Assembly (NCBI RefSeq): GCF_014237455.1
Contig: NZ_JABZFL010000003.1
Coordinates: 1 to 56,409, forward strand
Origin: Desulfobacula sp.
Lineage (GTDB): Bacteria > Desulfobacterota > Desulfobacteria > Desulfobacterales > Desulfobacteraceae
Direction: 5' to 3'
Length of the DNA stretch: 56,409 nt
A program made the translations under genes and the position numbers. Below the pieces are notes generated by a model. It ran no database searches. It saw nothing but the letters and a program-made list of their open reading frames with translations, and was not told the DNA's origin. Positions 9,459-18,235 of this stretch are shown here, in pieces. Every line of letters begins with the position of its first letter. The stretch's first letter is position 1.

Positions 9459-11360
9459 ATGAACGCAGAACAGAAAGAAACGCGAAAACTCAGTGCTATC
9501 CTTAGTGCCGATGTCAAAGGCTACAGCATTCTCATGACAAATGATGAAACATCTACGATCAGGACATTAAAAGAATATCGAATCATCATGTCAGAATTAA
9601 TCAAAGAGCATTCCGGTCGTATTGTTGATGCTCCTGGTGATAACTTGCTTGCTGAGTTCACCAGTGCTGTTAATGCGGTTCAATGTTCCGTGGAGATCCA
9701 GAAGGCATTGAAAATCAGAAATGCTGAACTGCCGGATGATAAACGACTAGAGTTCCGTATTGGGGTCAACATCGGTGATGTGGTACAGGATGGTGACAGC
9801 CTGTACGGAGAGGGAGTCAATATTGCAGCCCGTATCGAAGGACTTGCCGATCCTGGCGGCGTATGTATTTCAAGGGGCACTTATGATCATATCCGTAACA
9901 AATTAGGCTTCGGCTATGAATATCTTGGTGATCACAGTGTAAAAAACATCAAACACCCGGTAAGGGTTTATAAAATTCTAACGAGCGAGGAGGATGCAGG
10001 CAAACTGATTGGTGAGAAATCAAAACCCGTATTAAAATCCTGGATCTGGTCGACTATTGTTGTAGCGGCAATAATTTTGACTTTGACTGGATATCAATTA
10101 TTTCAAAAAATTACAGCTCCTGAATTTGAACCGGCATCCATAGGAAAGATGGCTTTGCCCTTACCCGATGTGCCCTCCATTGCCGTGCTGCCCTTCGTGA
10201 ACATGAGTGGAGACCCTAAACAGGAGTTTTTTAGTGACGCGATTACCGAGAACATCATCACCGTTCTCTCCAAGGTTCCACGCTTGTTTGTGATATCCAG
10301 GCAGTCAACTTTTTTTTATAAGGGCAAACCTGTAAAAGTTAAGCAGGTGAGTGAGGAGTTTGGAGTTCAGTATGTGCTGGAAGGGAGCGTTCAGAGGTCT
10401 GCCGACCGCATCCGGATTAATGTCCAATTAATCGATGCCCTTACAGGACATCACCTTTGGGCGGAGCGGTACGAGAGTGATCAGAAAGACCTGTTTGCCG
10501 TGCAAGATGAGATGACCATGAAGATCTTGCAGTCCATCCGAGTGAAACTATCGGAGGGGGAAATATCTTCGGCATACTCGCAATACTTCAGGGGGAGGAA
10601 AGGTTTCGATTGCTATTTGAAGATCATGGAGGCAGCAAAGTACGCAGACCGTTTCACTCTTGAGGACTACTACGTGGCTCAGCGGCTTTTAGAGGAGGCT
10701 ATTGCAATATGTCCAGAAAATCCAATAGGATATGTCCGACTCGGTTGGGCCTACCGAATTAGCGCAATCCTTGACAAAACGAAGCCCTATCAGGAGGCTC
10801 TTGAAAAAGCTAAAGAGATGATAAAAAAAGCTCTTGCCATGGATGATACTTTAGCCGACGCTCACATTCTTTTATCTATCTTATATAGAGCAGAAAAAGA
10901 GTATGACAAGTCGATTGCTGCCGGGAGACGGGCTGTAGAACTTGATCCCAGCGGATCGACTGCTTATACTTACTATGGAGCGGCCCTCCTTTTTGCATCC
11001 CGGCCGGAGGAAGCCATTCCACTGCTTCAAAAAGCAATCCGACTCAACCCCAATGCTGAAGCTTGGACCTTTGTATTTTTGGGCCATTCCTTCCGGAATA
11101 CAGGTCGGCTCGAAGAGGCGATTTCGGCATATAAGAAAGTCTTACAACGTGCGCCTGATCACCTTATTGCTCATATTGCCTTGACGACTGTATACAGTTT
11201 GATGGGTCAAGATGAGGAGGCCCGCGCCGAGGCTCAAGAAGTTCTCAGGATAAATCCAAAATTCTCACTAATTCCCTTCAAGAAAAAAGCTCTTGTCTTT
11301 AAGGATAAGTCGGAAAATGATATGATTTTAAAAGCCATGACCAAGGCTCTTCAGAAATAG
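9459..11360 (+). CDS. class III adenylate/guanylate cyclase with membrane anchor and TPRs
   Basis: The 633-residue protein has an N-terminal class III cyclase domain (about 8-180): LSAILSADVKGYS with the first metal Asp, GRIVDAPGDNLLAEF with the second, and RIGVNIGDVV. One membrane helix follows (about 195-215), then a FlgO/TolB-N-like domain (PSIAVLPFVNMSGDPKQEFF to about 360), then several TPRs (about 410-620). The cyclase domain is cytoplasmic and the TPR part probably periplasmic. The start has GACGAGGTGATCTA upstream, a good ribosome site. Output (cAMP or cGMP) and stimulus are not deducible. It is a single-gene unit. Confidence 0.88.
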   Translation: MNAEQKETRKLSAILSADVKGYSILMTNDETSTIRTLKEYRIIMSELIKEHSGRIVDAPGDNLLAEFTSAVNAVQCSVEIQKALKIRNAELPDDKRLEFRIGVNIGDVVQDGDSLYGEGVNIAARIEGLADPGGVCISRGTYDHIRNKLGFGYEYLGDHSVKNIKHPVRVYKILTSEEDAGKLIGEKSKPVLKSWIWSTIVVAAIILTLTGYQLFQKITAPEFEPASIGKMALPLPDVPSIAVLPFVNMSGDPKQEFFSDAITENIITVLSKVPRLFVISRQSTFFYKGKPVKVKQVSEEFGVQYVLEGSVQRSADRIRINVQLIDALTGHHLWAERYESDQKDLFAVQDEMTMKILQSIRVKLSEGEISSAYSQYFRGRKGFDCYLKIMEAAKYADRFTLEDYYVAQRLLEEAIAICPENPIGYVRLGWAYRISAILDKTKPYQEALEKAKEMIKKALAMDDTLADAHILLSILYRAEKEYDKSIAAGRRAVELDPSGSTAYTYYGAALLFASRPEEAIPLLQKAIRLNPNAEAWTFVFLGHSFRNTGRLEEAISAYKKVLQRAPDHLIAHIALTTVYSLMGQDEEARAEAQEVLRINPKFSLIPFKKKALVFKDKSENDMILKAMTKALQK

Positions 11361-11756
11361 AAAACAACATGCAACAAAATCCTACTTTTTTTCGCTATGC
11401 ACATTTCCGGCCGTAATCGTCACCTTTCCGAGCTGTTTTGTAGTGAGCATTTTAGGTGCGGTGAAATTACTGTGTCAGAGACAATTGGCTTTGCGGAATT
11501 TGAAAAGTTGAACCTAACTGGCATAATTATGAAGAATAAATGATATTAAGCCATGTCTGCTCTTAAATCCGAAGTTTAATGCAAATTCAAATAGAATGGT
11601 AACTGGAGAACTCAAATGTAGAATCAATTATATGGGACCAGGAAAAATCAAATTGATCGAGACGCCGTTAAGGTATATTGGAGATACAGATTATTTTAGA
11701 AAATTCAGCTTTATTCATTTTTATAGATCTATTTTCAATTTTTTTAAGGCGATGAG
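11361..11756. other. intergenic region without recognisable gene
   Basis: No convincing gene is seen between the cyclase stop and the structured repeat. A 62-codon open frame (11596-11784) runs into the repeat but has no recognisable content. I see no terminator with a clear hairpin and U-tract directly after the cyclase gene. Confidence 0.4.
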
Positions 11757-11978
11757 CAAAGTTACATATCAAAGTCTAAATTGAATCTTGCCGAGGAGAT
11801 CGGGGTATGGGCTGCAGGGAATCGTTGATTGGCCTTCTACACAGGGTCTTAATGTAGTGGAGCGTTAGGACCGGGAACTGTTTGAGCGAAGCGAGTTTTT
11901 CCGGTTAGCGGAACTTAAATTTAGAGCCTGTAAGAAGATCAATCGGATAAGTCGCAACCCGTGCCCCGACCCGTGCTC
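11757..11978 (+). repeat. dispersed structured repeat, copy 1
   Basis: This roughly 220-bp element is the inverted counterpart of 35150-35366, with long identical blocks (for example TGCAGGGAATCGTTGATTGG, GTTTGAGCGAAGCGAG, TTTAGAGCCTGTAAGAA). It holds two adjacent hairpins: 11848-11855 pairs with 11862-11869 around AGTGGA, and 11870-11877 (ACCGGGAA) pairs with 11898-11905 (TTTCCGGT) around a 20-nt loop. The other copy has ACCGCCAA and TTGGCGGT at the second stem, so both sides changed together. It abuts the 3' end of the MFS gene. Confidence 0.88.
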
Positions 11979-12003
11979 CGACCGGGTTAACGCAAAACAA
12001 CGC

Positions 12004-13146
12004 CTACAAAGATGTCGGCTTAATCCTGATAAACTGGACAAAACAAAGGGAGATAAAACTGAAAAAGGCCCCGGCCAGGAAAGGAATTTTATAGTCCACC
12101 ATCCATAACAGCCCGCCAATGACCGGCAGGACCACGGCTGCAATATGGTTGATGGTAAATCCCACGGCAGCACTGGCTGCAATATCCCTGGGGTTGGCAA
12201 TTTTCTGGAAATAGGTATTAATGCCCGTGGAAAAATTAAAAAAAATGTGATCAAGGACATATAAGGCACCGACTAGAAGTTTTGAATCAACAAACGCATA
12301 GGCGATAAAAACCAGGATAAGGAAAAAGTATTCTATTGAAAGAAGTTTGCGTTCTCCATATTTTACAATAAATTTTCCAATGAGGGGATTGATGAAAAAA
12401 TTGATCCCATTGTTCAAAAGAAAGAGCAGGGTGATATCCTGAACGGAAAATCCAAATTTTTTTACCATCAAAAACACGGCAAATGCCATGAAAATCTGCC
12501 GCCGTGCGCCTGCCATAAAGGTTAAAAAATAAAAGAGCCAGTATTGTTTTTTTAATATTAATTGTTTTTTTTGGGGAATGATGTCCTTGTTTGCAGGATT
12601 TTTTGTAAAGGCCCAGATACCGCAGACTCCGATCATTCCACCAAAAATAATATACATGGTTTTATAGCTGAATATCGGGGCGATGAAAAATATAATGATG
12701 CCGACCACAATGCTGGCAGCGGCGGCATAGCTTCTTTGTGCACTTAAAACAAGAGGGGAGGTCAGTTTGTCAAAGTACTGGAGTGTCAGCGACTTATTTG
12801 TTGTTTCATAATAGTGGAATCCGAAACTCATGATCATGGTTGTAAAAATAAGGCCGAAAAAGCTGGGTAAAAATCCGGTTGCAAAAAGACCTGCTCCCAG
12901 GATGATAATGGACAGGGCAGACAATTTGTGTTCTTTAATGATTAAAATTACGTAGGTGACCAGTAATGCCAGAAACCCTGGAATTTCACGAACAGACTGC
13001 AGCGCACCGATATGATGGCCGTCAAGTCCGACAATGTTAACACTGAAATTGTCAAAAAGGGTTGCCCAGCACTGGAGCCCTGCGGTAGAACAAATGGTCA
13101 AAACGATGAGATAGGAATACATCTGTTTTTTTTTATAATCAGGCAT
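12004..13146 (-). CDS. MFS-type membrane transporter
   Basis: The 380-residue protein is almost wholly hydrophobic with about 11-12 predicted helices, loops rich in Lys/Arg, and a PLIGKFIVKYGERK loop of the kind found between MFS helices. It begins 12 bases after the large GFAT-like gene and probably shares its transcript. The substrate is unknown. Its position at the end of an operon with a GFAT-like enzyme and a PBP suggests an envelope sugar or peptidoglycan-related compound, but this is speculation. Confidence 0.75.
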   Translation of the reverse strand: MPDYKKKQMYSYLIVLTICSTAGLQCWATLFDNFSVNIVGLDGHHIGALQSVREIPGFLALLVTYVILIIKEHKLSALSIIILGAGLFATGFLPSFFGLIFTTMIMSFGFHYYETTNKSLTLQYFDKLTSPLVLSAQRSYAAAASIVVGIIIFFIAPIFSYKTMYIIFGGMIGVCGIWAFTKNPANKDIIPQKKQLILKKQYWLFYFLTFMAGARRQIFMAFAVFLMVKKFGFSVQDITLLFLLNNGINFFINPLIGKFIVKYGERKLLSIEYFFLILVFIAYAFVDSKLLVGALYVLDHIFFNFSTGINTYFQKIANPRDIAASAAVGFTINHIAAVVLPVIGGLLWMVDYKIPFLAGAFFSFISLCFVQFIRIKPTSL

Positions 13147-13157
13147 TAAACAACTTT

Positions 13158-16100
13158 TTATTGAATTTTATTTATTATCTTTTCAACTACTTTTTCTGCA
13201 GTATCTCCAAACAGGGTTTCAACTTCCACCAGGTTAAGATATTTGTCATCCCATTGAAAATTATCACTTTCAAGAATCCAGTCTTTGAGCCTGTTATATT
13301 TGCCGCCCAGAGCTTTGATCTTTTTTAAAAGCGGTACGTCATGCGATGGTTTAAAGCTGATATTTAAAGACAGGATATATTCAATGATGTTGGGTGTGGC
13401 AGGATTTGAAGAAATACCGGGAATCACCAGAATGTTCTTATTATCCTTTTTGCCTTTTCCAATATAAACATTTCCTTCTCTCACAATGATGTTTTTAGTT
13501 CCTTTCAGCCTGTGATCTATTTCCACTCTGGAATGGTCATTTTTTAACGCACCGGTTTTATTTACTATTTTAATTTTGGTCTCTCGGGTGACGTCACCTA
13601 AAAGACTCAACCCTGAGATCTGGTAGAGAAAGGCACCTTTGATTTCGGAGATAACTGCCTGGAGGTTTTTAATCACCAGGACATTTTTATTGATAATCTG
13701 AGAGATTTGAATGCCATTGGCAGACAGTTCATCAAAGACAAGGCCTTCAAATTTTTCATTGATTCTACTGGTGCCGACCGTTACGGTTTTGGCTTGATGT
13801 TTGATGGCATCAACCGGTCTTGCCATGATGTTGATAGCCTGGCCAATGTTATCAAAGAATGTATTCAACATGTTGGAAGGGGTGCCTTTTTTTTCAAAAT
13901 CAATTTCAAAATCTGACACCGGCAGCCTGCCGGACAGGTATTTTAAAAGCAGTGTGATATTGGCAACGATATCAAGACCCATGGCAGCAGGGAAGCCGCC
14001 TTGTTTTCGTTTTTTTGAAAACTTGTTATAGAATTGCGCAATGGTTTCCCTGAATCGTTTTTCCAGAAGAATTTCATAAACATCATGCCCCATGGTGGTA
14101 TATCCGTCTAAAAGATCCTGGATTTCAATTTTCCCTTCATACATGAACCTGGACCCCTCATTAATGGCAAGGGCGGCATAATACCCCCAGATGTGTCCGA
14201 CAAGCGTATTAAGGACAGGTGCAAAATGTTCTTTTGTCTCAGGAATTTTAAATACATCCCTGGCATAAGGGTCAAACCGATCTTCTCCAATGGTGGTAAT
14301 AACCACGGGGGTTGCTTTGTGTGCATGGAAAATGGCCGTATCCTTTATAATATCCCCCAGTACGCTTTGTCTTGTGCCGGCAGCACAAATGATGATCAAT
14401 GGTTCGCTTGACAGGTCAATATGTTTTTTATCTTCAATAAAGTCAGACGAAATGGTTTTATAGCAAAGCTCACTGAGTTTGATCCTGATTTCATCGGCAG
14501 ATGTCTTGTTTGATCCTGATCCTACGGTTGCCCAATAGTCTTTTGAGACCGCAAGTCTGAAGGCCGAATCTTTGATTTGATCTTTCATCCCAAGTATGAT
14601 TCTCATTTTATCCGGCAGGCTTATGATTTCGCTGATCTGTTCTGAAATAAAAACACTTGATCTTGTTTGGGCAATGCGGGTAATGTGAAGACCTAAAATC
14701 GCTCCTGCCGTAATCTGTGAATAGAATGCTTTTGTTGATGCCACAGACATTTCAATATCGCGGCCGGAGCTGGTATATAATACACCATCTGTTTTAAAGG
14801 TCAGATCAGAATCTCTCCTGTTTACGATGGCCAGCGTTTTGGCGCCACAACCTTTCACCAGGTCAACGGTCCTGTTGGTATCAGTTGTGGTGCCGGACTG
14901 GCTGATGGCCACAACAAGGGTATGAATCATGGACTGGGATTTATTTTCCCCTTCAATAATACTGAATCCGGAAAGCTCAGACGATTTTAAGGCTCTGATG
15001 GTGATATCAATATCCCCCAGATAGAAATTTAACAGATCTGCACAGCCCTGAGCCGCAATACCGGCAGTTCCCTGACCAATAAAATAGATTTTTTTTATCC
15101 TGTTGTTTTTAAAGCTGTCTTCCAGTGATTTTGGAATCACTGTCTCATCCAGAGTTGTGGCGAACCGGTTTGATTCCGGCGAAAAAATGATTTTATCCTC
15201 CAGGGTTTTTTCAACCGAACCCGGGGATTCTGAAATTTCTTTTAAAAAATAGTGGGGGAAATTCTGCCTGTCAATATCCCTTGATGTAATCTGGCTTGTC
15301 AGTACTTGATCCTCTTCTATGCTGATAGGGGTATTGTCGTAATAAAGGGATTGAATCCCTGATACACCCCCCGAGGAATTTGGATCAAGAATAACGATCT
15401 GACCTTTGTTTTCTCCATTCAGTTTGATGTAATCCTGAGTTTCCTCCACAATGCCATAGAGCTCTGACGCTGCAATATAATGATCCTTTGCAATCCCGAC
15501 AAAAATGGCCTGGCCACTTCCTTTCTGGGCTAAAAACAGTTTGCCCGGTGCAAGATTCGAGTGCATGCTGATGGCATGAGAGCCTTCAAAATCATTGACA
15601 GCCATTCTGAAGGCCTCTTCAATGGAGTTGTTGAGTTTCAGGTAGTGCTCGATCTGGAGCGGAATCAGTTTGGTGTCAGTATTGATATCTTCATGGATTT
15701 TATCATATCGTGCTTCATATTCTGTTTTTAATTCAAGATAATTGTCAATATCTCCATTCAGACAGATATGAAGGATGCCTGTCTTGCCGATTTTTCTATC
15801 TGTGGGAGTGTTGTCTTGCGGGTGGCAGTTGGCTATCGTAATATCTCCGACAGAGGCCCATCGAGTATGAGCAGATACGGAATTGGCAACAAAGTGATAA
15901 TTTGAAAGCAATTGAAGAATGAGATCATTTTTAATCTGGCTTCGGATAAAGGATACATTATCTCCAAGTGAACCGATTTCCGCAGCAATTTTATAGATAA
16001 AAGAAATGGTTACGAAATGTGTGCCGTTTTCCGAAAATGTATCCTTGATGGTAAGGCTGTTATTGGGTAATACCAGATGATTTGTTCTCTGTTTCAGCTT

Positions 16101-16838
16101 TTCGGCAAGTCCTGCCTTGATCAGCCCTTCCCTGAAATTTTCAAATTCGGGCTTAGCAAAGGTAAGTATAATTGAAATTCCCGCAGAATCTCTTCCCCTG
16201 ACTTCAAGACGGTCAATACTGTTTAATACAGCGTTAATTCTTTTGAATATCTTTAATCCGCGGGTGTTGTCAGAACTTTCAAGTCCAATGGTAAGATTGC
16301 TGATAGCGGTTATATTATCCAGAATTTCTTTTTTAAGGCACCAGAAAATATCCTGGAGTTTTTCAAGACGGTTGGAAATTATTTCAACATCTGAAGAAGA
16401 AAGATTTGAGTCTTCTTTCTTAAACGCAGCGGTTTGATCCTTTATCAATTGTTCAATTGTTTTTGAAATGGATAAAAGAAGTCTTCTTTTTTCTTTGTTA
16501 AAAAACAGATCAGAAAAAATGTTTTCCTGTTTAAAACCCTGGCATTCTTTAAATAAGGTGTTCAGAAGATCATCACTGCCAGAGACGTCGCTTTTTGTTT
16601 TTAACGAAAGGACCATTTCCTGGAGAGGGTTTAAATTAAAATGTTCCGGGCTGCCGCTCCCTTTAAATGCAACAAATGCCGAAATACCGCATGAGACGGT
16701 ATTGGGTTGATATGGGAAGAATATGATGGCGTTTTCTTCTGCCCCTGTTATGGATGTTCCGAATTCAATATTGATTGAAAATAGTTTTTTGACCCGATTA
16801 AAAAAAGGGTTTAAAAAATGCTTTCCTTGCAGAATCAT
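13158..16838 (-). CDS. giant GFAT/GlmS-like protein with insertion and extensions
   Basis: The product (1226 residues from the ATG at 16838, chosen because GGAGGAAATA precedes it; the frame is open to 16874) follows glutamine-fructose-6-phosphate aminotransferase. It has CGI at 50-52, RGRDSAG at 214-220, HTRWAS at 324-329, LNGDIDNYLELK, a first SIS domain (about 580-715, with ISQSGTTTDT at 645-654), a second SIS domain (about 770-900), and QAKTVTV near 1015-1021, matching the GlmS C-terminal catalytic Lys segment. About 205 more residues follow. Oddities are the buried glutaminase Cys, a roughly 150-residue helical insert after it, and the C-terminal extension. It may make an amino sugar or may have diverged. 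Confidence 0.82.
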   Translation of the reverse strand: MILQGKHFLNPFFNRVKKLFSINIEFGTSITGAEENAIIFFPYQPNTVSCGISAFVAFKGSGSPEHFNLNPLQEMVLSLKTKSDVSGSDDLLNTLFKECQGFKQENIFSDLFFNKEKRRLLLSISKTIEQLIKDQTAAFKKEDSNLSSSDVEIISNRLEKLQDIFWCLKKEILDNITAISNLTIGLESSDNTRGLKIFKRINAVLNSIDRLEVRGRDSAGISIILTFAKPEFENFREGLIKAGLAEKLKQRTNHLVLPNNSLTIKDTFSENGTHFVTISFIYKIAAEIGSLGDNVSFIRSQIKNDLILQLLSNYHFVANSVSAHTRWASVGDITIANCHPQDNTPTDRKIGKTGILHICLNGDIDNYLELKTEYEARYDKIHEDINTDTKLIPLQIEHYLKLNNSIEEAFRMAVNDFEGSHAISMHSNLAPGKLFLAQKGSGQAIFVGIAKDHYIAASELYGIVEETQDYIKLNGENKGQIVILDPNSSGGVSGIQSLYYDNTPISIEEDQVLTSQITSRDIDRQNFPHYFLKEISESPGSVEKTLEDKIIFSPESNRFATTLDETVIPKSLEDSFKNNRIKKIYFIGQGTAGIAAQGCADLLNFYLGDIDITIRALKSSELSGFSIIEGENKSQSMIHTLVVAISQSGTTTDTNRTVDLVKGCGAKTLAIVNRRDSDLTFKTDGVLYTSSGRDIEMSVASTKAFYSQITAGAILGLHITRIAQTRSSVFISEQISEIISLPDKMRIILGMKDQIKDSAFRLAVSKDYWATVGSGSNKTSADEIRIKLSELCYKTISSDFIEDKKHIDLSSEPLIIICAAGTRQSVLGDIIKDTAIFHAHKATPVVITTIGEDRFDPYARDVFKIPETKEHFAPVLNTLVGHIWGYYAALAINEGSRFMYEGKIEIQDLLDGYTTMGHDVYEILLEKRFRETIAQFYNKFSKKRKQGGFPAAMGLDIVANITLLLKYLSGRLPVSDFEIDFEKKGTPSNMLNTFFDNIGQAINIMARPVDAIKHQAKTVTVGTSRINEKFEGLVFDELSANGIQISQIINKNVLVIKNLQAVISEIKGAFLYQISGLSLLGDVTRETKIKIVNKTGALKNDHSRVEIDHRLKGTKNIIVREGNVYIGKGKKDNKNILVIPGISSNPATPNIIEYILSLNISFKPSHDVPLLKKIKALGGKYNRLKDWILESDNFQWDDKYLNLVEVETLFGDTAEKVVEKIINKIQ

Positions 16839-16870
16839 TATTTCCTCCGTCGCCCAAAATGTTTTGTGCA

Positions 16871-18235
16871 TCACAATTGTGCAGTTTTAGCATTATTATT
16901 TTTAAAATATTGTTTTAAAATCATTTTTGCATAGGTGCCGGCTCTTGTTCCAATATATTTTCTATGGCCGACAACAATAGACAAAGCAATTCTTTTGTTT
17001 GTTTTTTTCTCTTTCCCAAAACCGGTGAACCAGTCGTATTTAACCGTATTATCTTTATTATATAAAGATCCGGTTTTTCCACCAATCACAAGCGTGGAAA
17101 GGACTTTATCTTTTGAAGCACCCCTGAAGGATTTTCTGGCAGTCCCCGTTGATACGGTTTTTTCCATGAGTTGCATCATTGTTGCTGCAGTTTTGGGTTT
17201 TATTGGTGTTATATAGGTTGCTTTTTTATTTTTGTAAACGATTTCTCCGTCAGAGTCTGTCACATGTTCAACAATACTTGGCAGCATGACGTTACCTGAG
17301 TTGGCTATAGCCGAGACGAGCATAACACCAAATAGTGGTGACATGGTTGTATCATTGTTAAATCCGCAACCTAGCTCTGCCAGATGGTAATTATTGCTGT
17401 TCGTTTTAAATGTGCCTGTAACAAAGGGTAATTCCGAATGAATAATCTGGTTGAATCCAAAAGCAGCGGCATAGGACTCAAGTTTTTCTTTTCCAAGGTA
17501 ATTTTTTCCGATTTTCCCGAACACCGGGTTTACGGATTCTGCAAAAGCCCTGGAAAATGAAATTTTATAGGTATATTTATTTTTAACATCTTTGAGTTGA
17601 CGCTTATATAATGTGTACTTATTCCCATTAAAGTACAATTGCGTCTGCGGAGTGTAGCCCAGTGTTTCAACAGCAGCCGCAGCCGTTACAATTTTAAAGA
17701 TGCTTGCAGCCGGATAGTCTGATTCGATACAGGGATTGCTATTGGGATTTTCAAGATCAAACCCTGTCATGGCAATAATTTTTCCTGTATCGGCTTCCAT
17801 GACTACAAAGGCAATCCTTTGGGGTTTCCCACGGGTCAGTTGTTTGAGGCGGTCAAGCAGAGACAATAAATATTCCTGAAGATAAACATCAATACTTGTC
17901 GTAATTGTATAACTGGCTTCAGGTGCATCAATGGAAAAGATGTTTTTATTTGTATGGACAAATTTTGTATTGCCGATGATATCCTTTAATTGAGCCTTTG
18001 ATAACCGGTTTTGTGGTTCAGAGGTCTGCAGTTTTGATCGTGCGGGATCTTCCTTCCGGGTTTCGTGAAAACTATTTTTATTTTCAGGGACTTGGTTTTT
18101 TAAAAAATAGAGTCCTGCAATCAAAAGCACCAGGGCACCAGACCCAATGATTACTTTTATTGTTTTTAAAAAAAGAGTCCTCTTTTTTTTAACGATATAG
18201 TCAGATTGAAAATTTCGCCAGGAGTTTTCTTTCAT
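16871..18235 (-). CDS. penicillin-binding protein, transpeptidase domain only
   Basis: The 454-residue protein has a membrane anchor (about 26-44) and a penicillin-binding transpeptidase domain with SIFK (Ser178, Lys181), SVN (234-236) and KTG (387-389). It lacks the large N-terminal pedestal of standard class B PBPs; only about 100 residues separate anchor and catalytic domain. It overlaps the metG stop by 4 bases (ATGA). Activity as a DD-transpeptidase in septal, side-wall or specialised peptidoglycan is inferred. Its place just before the GFAT-like gene suggests a shared cell-wall role. Confidence 0.87.
   Translation of the reverse strand: MKENSWRNFQSDYIVKKKRTLFLKTIKVIIGSGALVLLIAGLYFLKNQVPENKNSFHETRKEDPARSKLQTSEPQNRLSKAQLKDIIGNTKFVHTNKNIFSIDAPEASYTITTSIDVYLQEYLLSLLDRLKQLTRGKPQRIAFVVMEADTGKIIAMTGFDLENPNSNPCIESDYPAASIFKIVTAAAAVETLGYTPQTQLYFNGNKYTLYKRQLKDVKNKYTYKISFSRAFAESVNPVFGKIGKNYLGKEKLESYAAAFGFNQIIHSELPFVTGTFKTNSNNYHLAELGCGFNNDTTMSPLFGVMLVSAIANSGNVMLPSIVEHVTDSDGEIVYKNKKATYITPIKPKTAATMMQLMEKTVSTGTARKSFRGASKDKVLSTLVIGGKTGSLYNKDNTVKYDWFTGFGKEKKTNKRIALSIVVGHRKYIGTRAGTYAKMILKQYFKNNNAKTAQL

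Noticed and set aside
11596-11784. 62-codon frame running into the structured repeat
   Set aside because: It has no recognisable content and the corresponding region of the other repeat copy does not keep the frame.
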